From the NCBI RefSeq assembly GCF_004348975.1, contig NZ_SMFP01000002.1:186001-250000 (forward strand): a stretch of DNA of 64,000 bases, given 5' to 3'. The translations under genes and the position numbers were made by a program. The notes under the pieces were generated by a model. That model saw only the letters and a list, made by a program, of their open reading frames with translations. It was not told where the DNA came from and did not search any database. Source of the stretch: Antarcticimicrobium sediminis (GTDB lineage Bacteria > Pseudomonadota > Alphaproteobacteria > Rhodobacterales > Rhodobacteraceae). Positions 34,912-44,273 of the stretch are shown here, piece by piece (position 1 is the stretch's first letter; each line of letters begins with the position of its first letter).

Positions 34912-36226
34912 CACCTACCTCCGGTTTCGTCTCCAACAGCGTTTCCAACCCGAGCGTCGCGCAAATGCCAGACACCACCGTCTCCAGCGCCTGTTCCTGC
35001 CGTTGCACCAGACTGCGGGCACCGTCCTGCGCCGCTTTCAGCCGCTCCGGGTGATCCAGCCAATCCGCCACCGCCGCCGCAAGCGTGGTGGCGTCCTGCG
35101 CTTCGATCAGACCGCCAGCGGCGGCAAGCGCGTCATAGGCGGCGCGGGCGTTCTCCCGATGCGGGCCGGTGATTAGCGGCACGCCGAACTGGGCCGGCTC
35201 GATCGGGTTGTGGCCGCCTTTGGCCACCAGCGAGGCCCCGAGAAAGGCAAAGGGGGCGAGGGTATACCAGCTCCCGGTTTCGCCCAGCGTATCGGCCAGA
35301 TAGACCTGCGTGCTTGGTCCCGGCACCGCGCCGGTGCTGCGCCGGGCACAGCTCAGACCGGCGCCCGCGATCAGATCGGCGACCTCTTGTCCCCGTTCCG
35401 GGTGGCGCGGGGCGAGGATCAGCACAAGATCGGGATAGGCCACCAGCAGACGGCGATAGGCATCCAGCACCACGGGTTCTTCGCCGGAGTGGGTGGAACT
35501 GGCCAGCCACAGCGGGCGCGGCTCGATCGCGGCGCGGATCTGTTCGACCACGGCTGTGTCGACCGGCGGCGGCGCCGAGGTGGATTTCAGGTTCACCCCC
35601 AGTTTCACCCGCCCCTCCGGCGCGCCCATTTCGATCAGGTCTTTGGCGGTGCCGCGGCTCTGGGCCATCAACAGCGCGAAGTGGGAGAGCAGAAACCGCG
35701 CGGTATCCGGCCATCGTTTCCACCCGGCCACCGATTTCGCCGACAGCCGGGCATTGACCAGCGCCAGCGGAATTCCCCGGCCTGCGGCCTCGACGATCAT
35801 CTGCGGCCAAAGCTCGCTCTCGACAAACAGCGCGGCATCGGGGCGCCAGTGGTCCAGAAAGCGGCGCACGGGTCCGCTGCCATCCAGCGGCGCGAACTGA
35901 TGGCGACAGCGCGGCGGCATCCGCTTGGCTAGCAATTCGGCCGAGGTGGCGGTGCCCGAGGTGATCAGGAAATTCGCATCCGGCAACCGCACGCCCAATC
36001 GGGTGATCAGTTGCAACACCGACAGGCTTTCGCCGACGCTGGCGGCATGGAACCAGATTAGGCGCCCGGCAGGACGGGGCAGGGTGGCATGGCCCAGCCG
36101 CTCGCGGCTGCGCGCCCGGCTTACCCCATGATCGCGCAGCTTGCGCGCGGCCTGCCGCCAAACCAAGGGCAGCAGCAGCGGCGTCACCGTGCGATACAGG
36201 CGATACAGCGCCGTCGGGCGGGTCAT
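34904..36226 (-). CDS. waaA: 3-deoxy-D-manno-octulosonic acid (Kdo) transferase
   Basis: 440 residues. An N-terminal hydrophobic anchor (LYRLYRTVTPLLLPLVW) precedes the WaaA lobes: IWFHAASVGES near 55, the SELWPQMIVEAAGRGIPLALVNARL segment near 135, and the C-terminal FLGASLVAKGGHNPIEPAQFGVPLITGPH motif region. It transfers Kdo from CMP-Kdo to lipid A at the inner membrane. Its ATG directly follows the TGA of moaA with no gap, and its stop overlaps the glycosyltransferase ATG. No Kdo synthesis genes are in the window. Confidence 0.94.
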   Translation of the reverse strand: MTRPTALYRLYRTVTPLLLPLVWRQAARKLRDHGVSRARSRERLGHATLPRPAGRLIWFHAASVGESLSVLQLITRLGVRLPDANFLITSGTATSAELLAKRMPPRCRHQFAPLDGSGPVRRFLDHWRPDAALFVESELWPQMIVEAAGRGIPLALVNARLSAKSVAGWKRWPDTARFLLSHFALLMAQSRGTAKDLIEMGAPEGRVKLGVNLKSTSAPPPVDTAVVEQIRAAIEPRPLWLASSTHSGEEPVVLDAYRRLLVAYPDLVLILAPRHPERGQEVADLIAGAGLSCARRSTGAVPGPSTQVYLADTLGETGSWYTLAPFAFLGASLVAKGGHNPIEPAQFGVPLITGPHRENARAAYDALAAAGGLIEAQDATTLAAAVADWLDHPERLKAAQDGARSLVQRQEQALETVVSGICATLGLETLLETKPEVGDV

Positions 36227-37234
36227 TCAGCCGCCCGTATGGCTCATGTGGCGCGACATTTGCCCGTCGGCCCGTTGCCGGGAATAGTCGAAATCATGCC
36301 CCTTGGGCTTATGCGAGATGGCGGCGCGGATGGCGGCCTCCAGCGGTGCCTCGCTGGCCGCATCCTGCCGCAGCGGCGCGCGCAGGTCGGCCATGTCTTC
36401 CTGGCCCAGACACATGTACAGCTCGCCCGTGCAGGTCAGGCGCACGCGGTTGCAGCTTTCGCAGAAATTATGCGACAGCGGCGTGATGAAACCGACCTTC
36501 TGCCCGCTTTCTTCCAGCCGGACATAGCGCGCTGGCCCGCCAGAGCGTTCGCTCAGATCGGTGACGGTATAGTGCTGGGCATAGCGCGCGCGCACGTCGT
36601 CGAGCGACCAGTATTGATCCAGCCGGTCCTCGTTGCCGATATCGCCCATCGGCATGACCTCGATCCAGGTCAGGTCCATGTCACGCTCGGCGCACCATTC
36701 GGTGAGGCGCGGCAGTTCGTCCTCGTTGAACCCTTTGAGCGCGACGGCGTTGATCTTCACCCGCAGCCCGGCCTTTTGCGCCGCATCGATGCCGCGCAGC
36801 ACCTGCGGCAACCGACCCCAACGGGTGACATCGGCGAATTTCGCCTCGTCCAGCGTGTCGAGCGAGATGTTTACCCGCCGCACCCCCGCATCAAACAGAT
36901 CCTGCGCAAAGCGTTCCAGTTGCGAGCCATTGGTGGTCAGCGTCAGTTCTTTCAAAGCGCCACTGTCCAGATGCCGGGTCATCGCGCGGAAAAACGTCAT
37001 GATGTCGCGCCGCACCAGCGGCTCGCCGCCGGTGATCCGCAGCTTTTCCACCCCGAGCCGGATGAAGGTCGAACACATGCGGTCCAGCTCCTCCAGCGTC
37101 AGCAGCTCTTTCTTGGGCAGAAAGGTCATGTTTTCCGACATGCAATAGACACAGCGGAAATCGCACCGGTCGGTGACGGAGACGCGCAGATAGGTGATTG
37201 CGCGGGCAAAGGGATCGATCAAAGGGGCGCTCAT
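36227..37234 (-). CDS. moaA: GTP 3',8-cyclase (molybdenum cofactor biosynthesis MoaA)
   Basis: 335 residues from [24 protein letters not shown]-type start; the frame continues upstream but without family character. The radical SAM cluster motif CDFRCVYC is near residues 23-30, the C-terminal second 4Fe-4S cluster motif [13 protein letters not shown] near 260 with a further Cys downstream, and the protein ends in the Gly-Gly tail needed for GTP binding. It makes the cyclic pyranopterin precursor of Moco, which the molybdenum hydroxylase at 12.2-14.9 kb would require. It is the first gene of a moaA-waaA-glycosyltransferase unit. Confidence 0.96.
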   Translation of the reverse strand: MSAPLIDPFARAITYLRVSVTDRCDFRCVYCMSENMTFLPKKELLTLEELDRMCSTFIRLGVEKLRITGGEPLVRRDIMTFFRAMTRHLDSGALKELTLTTNGSQLERFAQDLFDAGVRRVNISLDTLDEAKFADVTRWGRLPQVLRGIDAAQKAGLRVKINAVALKGFNEDELPRLTEWCAERDMDLTWIEVMPMGDIGNEDRLDQYWSLDDVRARYAQHYTVTDLSERSGGPARYVRLEESGQKVGFITPLSHNFCESCNRVRLTCTGELYMCLGQEDMADLRAPLRQDAASEAPLEAAIRAAISHKPKGHDFDYSRQRADGQMSRHMSHTGG

Positions 37235-37264
37235 GCGACATAGGTAGAGTGAGCCCGTCGCTGC

Positions 37265-37298
37265 GGCAAGGGGGATTGCCACTGGCAAGGGGCATTGC
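37265..37298. promoter_or_regulatory. Tandem self-complementary repeats ahead of moaA
   Basis: GGCAAGGGGGATTGCC (37265-37280) and, three bases on, GGCAAGGGGCATTGC (37284-37298). Each unit is itself an inverted repeat (GGCAA/TTGCC) and the two are direct repeats. They lie 31-64 bases before the moaA ATG and just before the divergent lipoprotein start, where a dimeric regulator could bind two sites. Function inferred. Confidence 0.5.
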
Positions 37299-37318
37299 AG
37301 CGCGATAAGCTCGCTGCC

Positions 37319-37771
37319 ATGAGACATGCGATGATCCTTTCCCTCGCCCTTGTGGCTGGCTGCACGCAGGTAAACGGCGTGGTCGACACCGTACGTGGCG
37401 GTCTGGGCGGCCTTGGACAAAGCAAGGCGGCCCCGGCGCAAGAGCCGGCCGCACTCCCCCCCGCCGCTGACGTCCTGCCGGATCAGCCGCCGGTGGCCGC
37501 CGTGCCACAGGCCCGTGATGGCAGCCTCGGCACCACCGTGGCCGGGCTGGGCGATCCGACGAAAACCGGGCTTTGGCTGGAAACGCCGTTGGTCACCACG
37601 GGCGGCAAGGGCCGCGTGGTCTGGCCCACCACCGGGCGCTGGGTGGCGGTGGCGCTGCTTCCGGCTGTGGGCGAGGTCTCCGCCGGAAGTCGGCTGTCGC
37701 TGGAGGCGATGCGCGCCCTTGGCGTGCCGTTGACCGAGTTGATCGAGGTCGAGGTTTACGCCGGCAGCTGA
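37319..37771 (+). CDS. Small putative lipoprotein
   Basis: 150 residues. [15 protein letters not shown] is a short signal sequence with a lipobox (LVAGC, Cys15), so it is probably lipid-anchored. A Gly/Ala/Pro-rich segment (25-70) is followed by a compact C-terminal domain with [20 protein letters not shown] and [20 protein letters not shown]; that end faintly resembles the last strands of RlpA-like double-psi beta-barrels, but this is weak. It is divergent from moaA, and its last 16 bases overlap the AlkD-like gene on the other strand. Confidence 0.65.
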   Translation: MRHAMILSLALVAGCTQVNGVVDTVRGGLGGLGQSKAAPAQEPAALPPAADVLPDQPPVAAVPQARDGSLGTTVAGLGDPTKTGLWLETPLVTTGGKGRVVWPTTGRWVAVALLPAVGEVSAGSRLSLEAMRALGVPLTELIEVEVYAGS

Positions 37772-38463
37772 TCGTCCGGCGTTTCCTTCGGCAGGTATCT
37801 CGCCGCTTCTTTGCGGGCAAACGGCTTCATCGCCTCGCCATGTTCGGCCAGAAAGGCCCGCACACGGTCCGGGTCATGTTTGCTCAGATCGCGCAGCCAC
37901 CAGCCGATGGCCTTTTGAATGAACCAGTCGCGCTCGGGGACATAGCCCGCCGCCCAACCCAGAATACGGTCGCGCCGCTCCAGATCCTCGGGCTTGGGGT
38001 GGTTCTGCTTGGTCCAGGGCAGGGTGGCGACCAGCGCCGCGCGCCGGGTCCACATATGTTCGGACCGGGTCCAGTCTTCGACCTGACCCAACCGGGCGGG
38101 ATCGGCCACCAGCCGTTTTTGCGCCGCGATGCAGGCGTGATCGGCAATCGCCCAGCTGTCAAACGCGGGCACCCAGCTTTGGATCAGCGCCCAAGCGTCC
38201 GCATCGGGCCGCATCCGCGCCTGCGTCAGAAGCTTCGCCGCCGCCAGTCGCGCCTCGAAAATATCGGTTTGCCAAAGTTGATCGGCCAGCGCGACGCGCT
38301 CCTCAACGGAAAGCGCTTGTCGCCAGTTCTGGGTTAATTCGTTGATCGCGGGGTTGGGAAGGCCCAGAACCACGCGCTTTTGCTTGTGATAGCTCGCCAT
38401 CTGTTCGGCACGGCCCGGTTCGATATGGGCCTCCAGCTGGGCTAGCGCCTCTTCAAGCGTCAT
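37756..38463 (-). CDS. DNA alkylation repair protein (AlkD-like HEAT repeat)
   Basis: 235 residues, all helical, matching AlkC/AlkD-type DNA glycosylases. Recognisable parts are [19 protein letters not shown] near 25, the SWAIADHAC region near 105, [17 protein letters not shown] near 135 (the family aromatic/Arg DNA-contact helix), and [16 protein letters not shown]-like segment near 180. AlkD removes bulky or positively charged alkylated bases. Monocistronic; ends 16 bases inside the convergent lipoprotein gene. Confidence 0.88.
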   Translation of the reverse strand: MTLEEALAQLEAHIEPGRAEQMASYHKQKRVVLGLPNPAINELTQNWRQALSVEERVALADQLWQTDIFEARLAAAKLLTQARMRPDADAWALIQSWVPAFDSWAIADHACIAAQKRLVADPARLGQVEDWTRSEHMWTRRAALVATLPWTKQNHPKPEDLERRDRILGWAAGYVPERDWFIQKAIGWWLRDLSKHDPDRVRAFLAEHGEAMKPFARKEAARYLPKETPDDQLPA

Positions 38464-38600
38464 GGCGCAGATCCGGCATGCAGGAAAAACTGTACATTCT
38501 GGCCCTCGAACTCCCGGTTTCGCGGCACAGGGTACGCCGCGTCAGATGTCCCTAACAGCGTCGCACCCTCTGGCCAATCCCGCCCGACCAATCAACCCGC

Positions 38601-40424
38601 CTATTCAACCGTCACCGATTTGGCGAGGTTGCGGGGTTGATCCACATCCGTCCCCTTGGCGATCGCGGTGTGATAGGCCAAAAGCTGCGCCGGCACCGCA
38701 TAGAGGATCGGCGCGATGGCCGGGTGAACCCGGGGCATGGTGATCGACATCCAGATCCCCTCTTGTGCCTCGGCCAGCCCGGCGGCATCAGAGATGAGCA
38801 AGACCTTGCCCTCTCGCGCCATCACCTCCTGCATGTTCGAAATCGTCTTGTCGAACAGCGCATCCTTCGGTGCCATCACCACCACCGGCATCTCGGAATC
38901 GATCAGCGCGATGGGGCCGTGTTTCAACTCTCCCGCAGCATAAGCTTCGGCGTGTATATAGCTGATTTCCTTCAGCTTAAGTGCCCCTTCCAGCGCGAGC
39001 GGATACATCAGGCCGCGGCCAAGGAACAATACGTCGCGCGCGGCGCTGAGACGTTGCGCCGCGCCCCGGACCGCACCGTCGCACTCCAGCGCCGCATTGA
39101 GCAGATGCGGCAGGCCGCGCAGGGCCGCGACGTGATCGGCCAAGGCTTCTGGCGTCATCTCGCCCCGGTCGGCGGCAGCCTTGAGCGCAAGGATCAACAG
39201 AACGGTCAACTGACAGGTGAACGCCTTGGTCGAGGCGACGCCGATCTCGACCCCGGCGTGAATCGGCAGCGCCAGATCGCTTTCCCGCGCGATCGAGCTT
39301 TCCGGCACATTGATCACCGAGAGGATGCGATCCGCCTTGCCCTTGCAATAGCGCAGCGCGGCAAGGGTATCGGCGGTCTCGCCCGACTGGCTAACGAACA
39401 GCGCAACGGTCCCCGCCGGCAGCGGCGGTTCACGATAGCGGAATTCGCTGGCGATATCGACCTCGACCGGAATCCGGGCGAGTTGCTCGAACCAGTATTT
39501 CGCTGTCAGACAGGCATAATAGGCGGTGCCGCAGGCCACCAGCGTCAACCGCTGGACCCCGGCAAAGTCGATCCCCTCGCCGGGCAGGCGCACGGAGTCC
39601 TCGTTGGCGGGCAGGTAGTGGCGGATCGCGTCGCTCAGAACGGCAGGCTGTTCGGCGATCTCCTTGGCCATGAAATGCTTGTGCCCGGCCTTGTCCGCAC
39701 TGGCGCTGTCGATACGCACGGTCTTGACCGGGCGGCTCACCTGCGCGCCCTTGGCGTCGCGGATCTCCAGCGTGGTGCGGGTAAGGAGGGCGCGGTCGCC
39801 TTCCTCGAGATAGGTGATGCGGTCAGTCAACGGCGCCAGCGCGATCGCGTCAGAGCCGACATACATCTCGCCGTCGCCATGCCCGATCGCCAGCGGAGAG
39901 CCGCGGCGCGCGGCGATGATCAGGTCATCCTCGCCCTCGACCAGGAACGCCAGCGCAAAGGCACCCTCCAGTCGGTCGATGGTTTTCATCGCGGCCTCGA
40001 CCGGGGTTTCCCCCCGGTTCAGGAACCGTTCGGCCAGCAGCGCCACGGTTTCGGTATCGGTGTCGGTCTGAAAGTCGATGCCGTCGGCAGCCAGTTCAGC
40101 GCGCAGCTCGCGGAAGTTTTCGATGATGCCGTTGTGCACAACCGCGACGGCCCCGGCCCGGTGTGGGTGGGCGTTGTTCAGGGTCGGCGCCCCGTGGGTG
40201 GCCCAGCGGGTGTGACCAATGCCGGATTTCCCCGCCAGCGGCTCATGCACCAGAAGATCGCTTAGATTGACCAGCTTGCCGACCGCGCGACGGCGGTCCA
40301 GAACGCCGTTGTTGATTGTGGCGATCCCGGCGCTGTCATAGCCGCGATATTCCAATCGCTTCAGCGCCTCGACCAGGATGGGCGCCACTTCGTGTTTCCC
40401 AAGGACCCCGACAATTCCGCACAT
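38601..40424 (-). CDS. glmS: Glutamine--fructose-6-phosphate aminotransferase (isomerising)
   Basis: 607 residues. CGIVGVLG at the start gives the Ntn glutaminase nucleophile Cys2 after Met removal; GHTRWATHG and NGIIENFRELR follow. The two SIS isomerase domains show the phosphosugar-binding SQSGETADT near 345 and the C-terminal LAKSVTVE end typical of GlmS. It makes glucosamine-6-phosphate for peptidoglycan and lipopolysaccharide. Its ATG shares one base with the glmU stop (TAATG), so translation is coupled. I see no glmS ribozyme, as expected outside Firmicutes. Confidence 0.97.
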   Translation of the reverse strand: MCGIVGVLGKHEVAPILVEALKRLEYRGYDSAGIATINNGVLDRRRAVGKLVNLSDLLVHEPLAGKSGIGHTRWATHGAPTLNNAHPHRAGAVAVVHNGIIENFRELRAELAADGIDFQTDTDTETVALLAERFLNRGETPVEAAMKTIDRLEGAFALAFLVEGEDDLIIAARRGSPLAIGHGDGEMYVGSDAIALAPLTDRITYLEEGDRALLTRTTLEIRDAKGAQVSRPVKTVRIDSASADKAGHKHFMAKEIAEQPAVLSDAIRHYLPANEDSVRLPGEGIDFAGVQRLTLVACGTAYYACLTAKYWFEQLARIPVEVDIASEFRYREPPLPAGTVALFVSQSGETADTLAALRYCKGKADRILSVINVPESSIARESDLALPIHAGVEIGVASTKAFTCQLTVLLILALKAAADRGEMTPEALADHVAALRGLPHLLNAALECDGAVRGAAQRLSAARDVLFLGRGLMYPLALEGALKLKEISYIHAEAYAAGELKHGPIALIDSEMPVVVMAPKDALFDKTISNMQEVMAREGKVLLISDAAGLAEAQEGIWMSITMPRVHPAIAPILYAVPAQLLAYHTAIAKGTDVDQPRNLAKSVTVE

Positions 40425-41779
40425 TATTTGGCCTCCATGGCGCGTTTCGCTGCTTTCGCCTTTAACAAATCGAACAATTTCCGGGCGTGGCCCGGTTTGT
40501 TCTCTTGCTTGGCGCGGGCGATGGCCAAGGCTTCGGATTCGACGTTGCGGGTGATGACGGACCCGCTGGCCGTCATCGCCCCGTCGCCCACTGTGACCGG
40601 CGCCACCAGCATTGTGTTCGACCCGATAAAGACCCGTTTTCCGATTTCGGTGTGATGCTTCATCACGCCGTCATAGTTGCAGGTGATGGTGCCCGCTCCA
40701 ATATTGCTGCCGGCGCCGATACTGGCATCGCCGATATAGCTCAGGTGATTGACCTTGGCGCCCTCGGCAATCGTGGCATTCTTGATTTCGACGAAATTGC
40801 CGACGTGACAGTCTTCGGCCAGTTCCGCGCCCGGGCGCAGCCGCGCATAGGGGCCGACCACCGCGCCGCGGCTGACATGGCAGCCTTCCAGATGGGAAAA
40901 GGCGCGGATCGTGGCCCCGGATTCCACCGTCACACCGGGGCCGAACACGACATTGGGCTCGATCAGCGCATCGCGGCCAATCACGGTGTCGAAGGCCAGA
41001 TGTACGGTATCGGGCGCGGTCATGGTGATCCCGGTCTCCAGCAACTCTGCCCGGGCGCGGTTCTGGAACACCGCCTCGGCGGCGGCCAGATCGGCGCGGG
41101 AGTTGATGCCGAGCGTTTCCTCTTCGTCGCAGGCAATCGCCGTGACCGACAGACCACTGTCGCGGGCCAACTCCACCACATCGGTCAGATAGTATTCGCC
41201 CGAGGCGTTATCGTTGCCGACGCGTGAAATCAGATCGAACAGCGCGCGCGCGTCTCCCGTCATAATGCCGCTATTGCAGAAGCTTAGCGCGCGTTCCTCA
41301 TCGCTAGCGTCTTTGTATTCGACGATCCGTTCCAACTGATCGCCCTGCATGACCAGGCGGCCATAGCGGGCCGGATCGGCGGCATCGAACCCGAGGATCA
41401 CCAGATCATGCTGCGCGCGCGCCGCGAGCATCCGCTCCAGCGTTTCGGGGCGGATGAAGGGGGTGTCGCCGTAAAGCACCACGACATCCCCGTCGAACCC
41501 CTCCAGCGCCGCGCGGGCCTGATCGACTGCATGGGCGGTGCCAAGCTGTTCCTCTTGCAGCACCACCTGCGCGGTCTCGTCGATCTCCTCCACCGCGCGG
41601 GCGACCTGATCGGCGCCATGGCCCGCAACGATCACGGTGCGTTCGGGGCTGACCGCGCCGCCGCTTTGCATCGCATGGGCCAGCATTGGCACCTGGCCGA
41701 TCGGGTGGAGAACCTTGGGAAGATCGGAATTCATCCGCGTGCCTTTTCCGGCGGCGAGGATGACAAGGGCAATGCGCAT
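40424..41779 (-). CDS. glmU: Bifunctional UDP-N-acetylglucosamine pyrophosphorylase / glucosamine-1-phosphate acetyltransferase
   Basis: 451 residues. N-terminal uridylyltransferase motif ILAAGKGTRMNSDLPKVLHP near 7-26, and a C-terminal left-handed beta-helix of hexapeptide repeats (from about 250) with the acetyltransferase region VGNFVEIKNATIAEGAKVNHLSY near 340-360. It carries out the last two steps to UDP-GlcNAc. It precedes glmS in one operon, covering the first and last reactions of the pathway, and is divergent from gph. Confidence 0.97.
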   Translation of the reverse strand: MRIALVILAAGKGTRMNSDLPKVLHPIGQVPMLAHAMQSGGAVSPERTVIVAGHGADQVARAVEEIDETAQVVLQEEQLGTAHAVDQARAALEGFDGDVVVLYGDTPFIRPETLERMLAARAQHDLVILGFDAADPARYGRLVMQGDQLERIVEYKDASDEERALSFCNSGIMTGDARALFDLISRVGNDNASGEYYLTDVVELARDSGLSVTAIACDEEETLGINSRADLAAAEAVFQNRARAELLETGITMTAPDTVHLAFDTVIGRDALIEPNVVFGPGVTVESGATIRAFSHLEGCHVSRGAVVGPYARLRPGAELAEDCHVGNFVEIKNATIAEGAKVNHLSYIGDASIGAGSNIGAGTITCNYDGVMKHHTEIGKRVFIGSNTMLVAPVTVGDGAMTASGSVITRNVESEALAIARAKQENKPGHARKLFDLLKAKAAKRAMEAK

Positions 41780-41908
41780 GCGTTTTCTCTTTGTCTTTTG
41801 TTCGGGTCCGTTTTATCCGCTGCGGGGGTCGACGCAACCGTTAGCGCGATCAAACAAGGTTGCGGGCTGCAACACGGATGGGCGGAAAAACGCCGAGAGG
41901 AGACAACC

Positions 41909-42580
41909 ATGCGCAGTGTGATCTTTGATCTGGACGGGACGCTGGCTGATACCTCGGGGGATCTGATCGCTGCGGCGAATGCCTGCTTCCGCCAGATCGA
42001 GGGGCGTGATGTGCTGGACCCCGAAACGGATCAGGGCGTTGCGCTGCGCGGCGGCAGGCGGATGCTGAGCGTCGGGCTGGAGCGGCTGGGCCGCTATGAA
42101 CCCGACGTGGTCGAGGCGTTCTATCCCGTGCTGCTGGAGGCCTATGCCGAGGATATCGCGCGTCACAGCGTACTGTATCCCGGAGCGATGGAGGCGGTGG
42201 CGGCGTTGAGCGCGTCGGGCTATGGCGTCGGCATCTGCACCAACAAACCCGAGCATCTGGCCGATATGCTGCTGCAACGCCTTGGCGTGCGCGATGCCTT
42301 TGCCGCGCTGGTCGGTGCCGATACGCTAAAGGTGCATAAACCTGATCCCGAGCCGCTGCGCGAGGCGGCGCGGCGAGTGGGTGGCGATCCGGCGAAAACC
42401 CTGCTGGTGGGGGATTCCGATACCGACCGCAATACCGCAAAGGCCGCTGGCGTGCCCTCGGTACTGGTCACCTTTGGCCCATCAGGGGCCGATATGGCCG
42501 CGTTGCAGCCAGAGGCCTTGCTTGAGCGCTACGAGGATCTGCCGGCGCTGGTCGCGCGGTTGATTGGCGCGAACAGCTGA
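41909..42580 (+). CDS. gph: Phosphoglycolate phosphatase-like HAD hydrolase
   Basis: 223 residues with a GAGAGGAG ribosome site. HAD motif I DLDGTLADT (near 6-14), motif II in the GICTNKPEHL segment (near 109), motif III Lys in VHKPDPEPL (near 145) and motif IV LVGDSDTDRNTAKAAG (near 166). Cap-domain length fits Gph, which removes phosphate from 2-phosphoglycolate; product glycolate would feed glyoxylate metabolism (compare glcB). Other small sugar phosphates are possible. Divergent from glmU. Confidence 0.85.
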   Translation: MRSVIFDLDGTLADTSGDLIAAANACFRQIEGRDVLDPETDQGVALRGGRRMLSVGLERLGRYEPDVVEAFYPVLLEAYAEDIARHSVLYPGAMEAVAALSASGYGVGICTNKPEHLADMLLQRLGVRDAFAALVGADTLKVHKPDPEPLREAARRVGGDPAKTLLVGDSDTDRNTAKAAGVPSVLVTFGPSGADMAALQPEALLERYEDLPALVARLIGANS

Positions 42581-42744
42581 TCGGCATGAACCGCTGATCG
42601 GGCAGGGAACGCGGCTGAGTTCTGCCCGCTTTGGCGCTGTCACGACGGCTGCGTCGGTGCGCTTTTGCCCGCAAAGTATTTCACCTTTGTGAATTCTCGC
42701 TGCCCGCTCTTGACCCCCTCTGGTCCGCGCCGCACAAACGCCGC

Positions 42745-43950
42745 ATGACCGAGATATTTACTGGCAGTTTCACCCAGCAGGAGCCGATCCCAGAGGCCGG
42801 GATCGAAGCGGCACTGAGCGTGCTGCGCAGTGGCCGCCTGCACCGTTACAACCTGACCGAGGGGGAGCTGGGCGAAGCCGCTCTCTTGGAGCAGGAATTC
42901 GCCGCGCAGATGGGCGCGAAATATTGCCTTGCGGTGACCTCGGGCGGCTATGCCTTGTCCACGGCGCTGCGGGCGGCGGGGGTAAAGCCGGGCGAGCCGG
43001 TGCTGACAAACGCCTTCACCCTTGCCCCGGTGCCCGGCGCGATTGCCTCGATCGGGGCGCAGCCGCTTTTTGTCGAGGTCAACGAGGCGTTGACCATTGA
43101 TCTTGACGATCTGGCCGCCAAGGTGGAGCGGGCCGGGGTGCTGTTGCTCAGCCATATGCGCGGGCATCTCTGTGACATGGACCAGCTGATGCGGATCTGC
43201 ACCGATGCCGGGGTGATCGTGATCGAGGATTGCGCCCATACCATGGGGGCGACGTGGAACGGCGTGCCCTCTGGGCGGCACGGGGTGGTGGGGTGCTATT
43301 CCTGCCAGACCTACAAGCATGTGAATTCCGGCGAAGGTGGGCTGCTGGTCACCGACGACGAAGAGATCGCGGCGCGGGCGGTGATCCTGTCAGGTTCCTA
43401 TATGCTGTATGACCGCCATCTGGCGGCGCCAAGTGCCGAGGTGTTCGAGCGGGTGAAATATGACACCCCCAATATCTCGGGGCGGATGGACAATCTGCGC
43501 GCCGCGATCCTGCGCCCGCAATTGCGCGTTCTTGACCGGCAGGTAAGCCGTTGGAACGACCGCTACCGCGTGCTGGAAGCGGGGCTGCGCGGCACGCCCG
43601 GCTTGCGCGTGATCGATCGGCCCGAGGCCGAGCATTTTGTCGGCTCATCGTTCCAGGTCCTGTTGCCAGACTGGACGGCCGACAACGTTCGCGCGGTGCT
43701 GAGCCGCTGTGCCGCCCGCGGGGTGGAACTGAAATGGTTCGGCGCGCCCGAGCCGCAGGGGTTCACCTCGCGCTATGATAGCTGGCGCTATGTTGCCAGT
43801 GAACCGATGCCGCAAACCGACCGGGTGCTGGCCGGCATTCTAGATATGCGGGTTCCTTTGACCTTCAGCGTCGAGGATTGCGCACTGGTCGCACGCATCA
43901 TCCGCGCCGAGGTCAGTGCCGTTTTTCAGGGCTGCCCCGCGAAAACCTGA
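42745..43950 (+). CDS. DegT/DnrJ/EryC1/StrS family PLP-dependent aminotransferase
   Basis: 401 residues from MTEIFTGSFTQQEPIPEAG. The PLP lysine is Lys191 in QTYKHVNSGEGG, with Asp162 in VIEDCAHTMG binding the pyridine nitrogen. The family usually aminates UDP- or dTDP-ketosugars for surface polysaccharide or antibiotic sugars. Here no sugar-nucleotide dehydratase or glycan cluster is nearby, so the substrate is open. The start has no strong ribosome site; earlier in-frame codons exist (from 42631) but encode non-family sequence. Followed by a 323-base gap. Confidence 0.88.
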   Translation: MTEIFTGSFTQQEPIPEAGIEAALSVLRSGRLHRYNLTEGELGEAALLEQEFAAQMGAKYCLAVTSGGYALSTALRAAGVKPGEPVLTNAFTLAPVPGAIASIGAQPLFVEVNEALTIDLDDLAAKVERAGVLLLSHMRGHLCDMDQLMRICTDAGVIVIEDCAHTMGATWNGVPSGRHGVVGCYSCQTYKHVNSGEGGLLVTDDEEIAARAVILSGSYMLYDRHLAAPSAEVFERVKYDTPNISGRMDNLRAAILRPQLRVLDRQVSRWNDRYRVLEAGLRGTPGLRVIDRPEAEHFVGSSFQVLLPDWTADNVRAVLSRCAARGVELKWFGAPEPQGFTSRYDSWRYVASEPMPQTDRVLAGILDMRVPLTFSVEDCALVARIIRAEVSAVFQGCPAKT

Positions 43951-44273
43951 TCCTAAGGTCTTGATTCACGGTCCAAAGCTGTGTCAGTTTGCGCACGCAG
44001 TTGTTCTGATGCTTGTATTTTGTCTGCGTGCTTGTAGTCGGTGCTGTTCTCCCCATTTGCTTTTCAAATCGACGGTTTCGCATCTCTGAGACGATCGTCT
44101 TTGGCGTGTCCGGCTGCCTTTGACGTGTCCTGCTTCGGCGGGATCGTGCCGGATTGGCTTTGGAAATCTATCGAATGGTGACTTTTTATGTGCGCAGCAA
44201 CCTATAGTGGTTAATTTGGCAAAAATCGCATATGTTGCGTTTGGATGTTCGCGGCAACATGAAAGGATGTCTT
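43951..44273. other. Non-coding gap before the histidine kinase gene
   Basis: No credible gene. It is more AT-rich than its surroundings. It holds a 12-base perfect palindrome AGACGATCGTCT (44089-44100) and an inverted repeat ATGTTGC/GCAACAT (44232-44238 with 44254-44260) just ahead of the kinase ribosome site AAGGA (44263-44267). The latter could fold in the mRNA leader and affect translation. Short open frames here lack ribosome sites and family features. Confidence 0.5.

Noticed and set aside
38464-38600. Possible terminator or riboswitch after glmS
   Set aside because: No stable stem with T-run and no recognised structure in this 137-base gap.
42674-42690. GCAAAGTATTTCACC as a further copy of the dispersed box
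   Set aside because: Only the GTATTT core matches and no hairpin follows.
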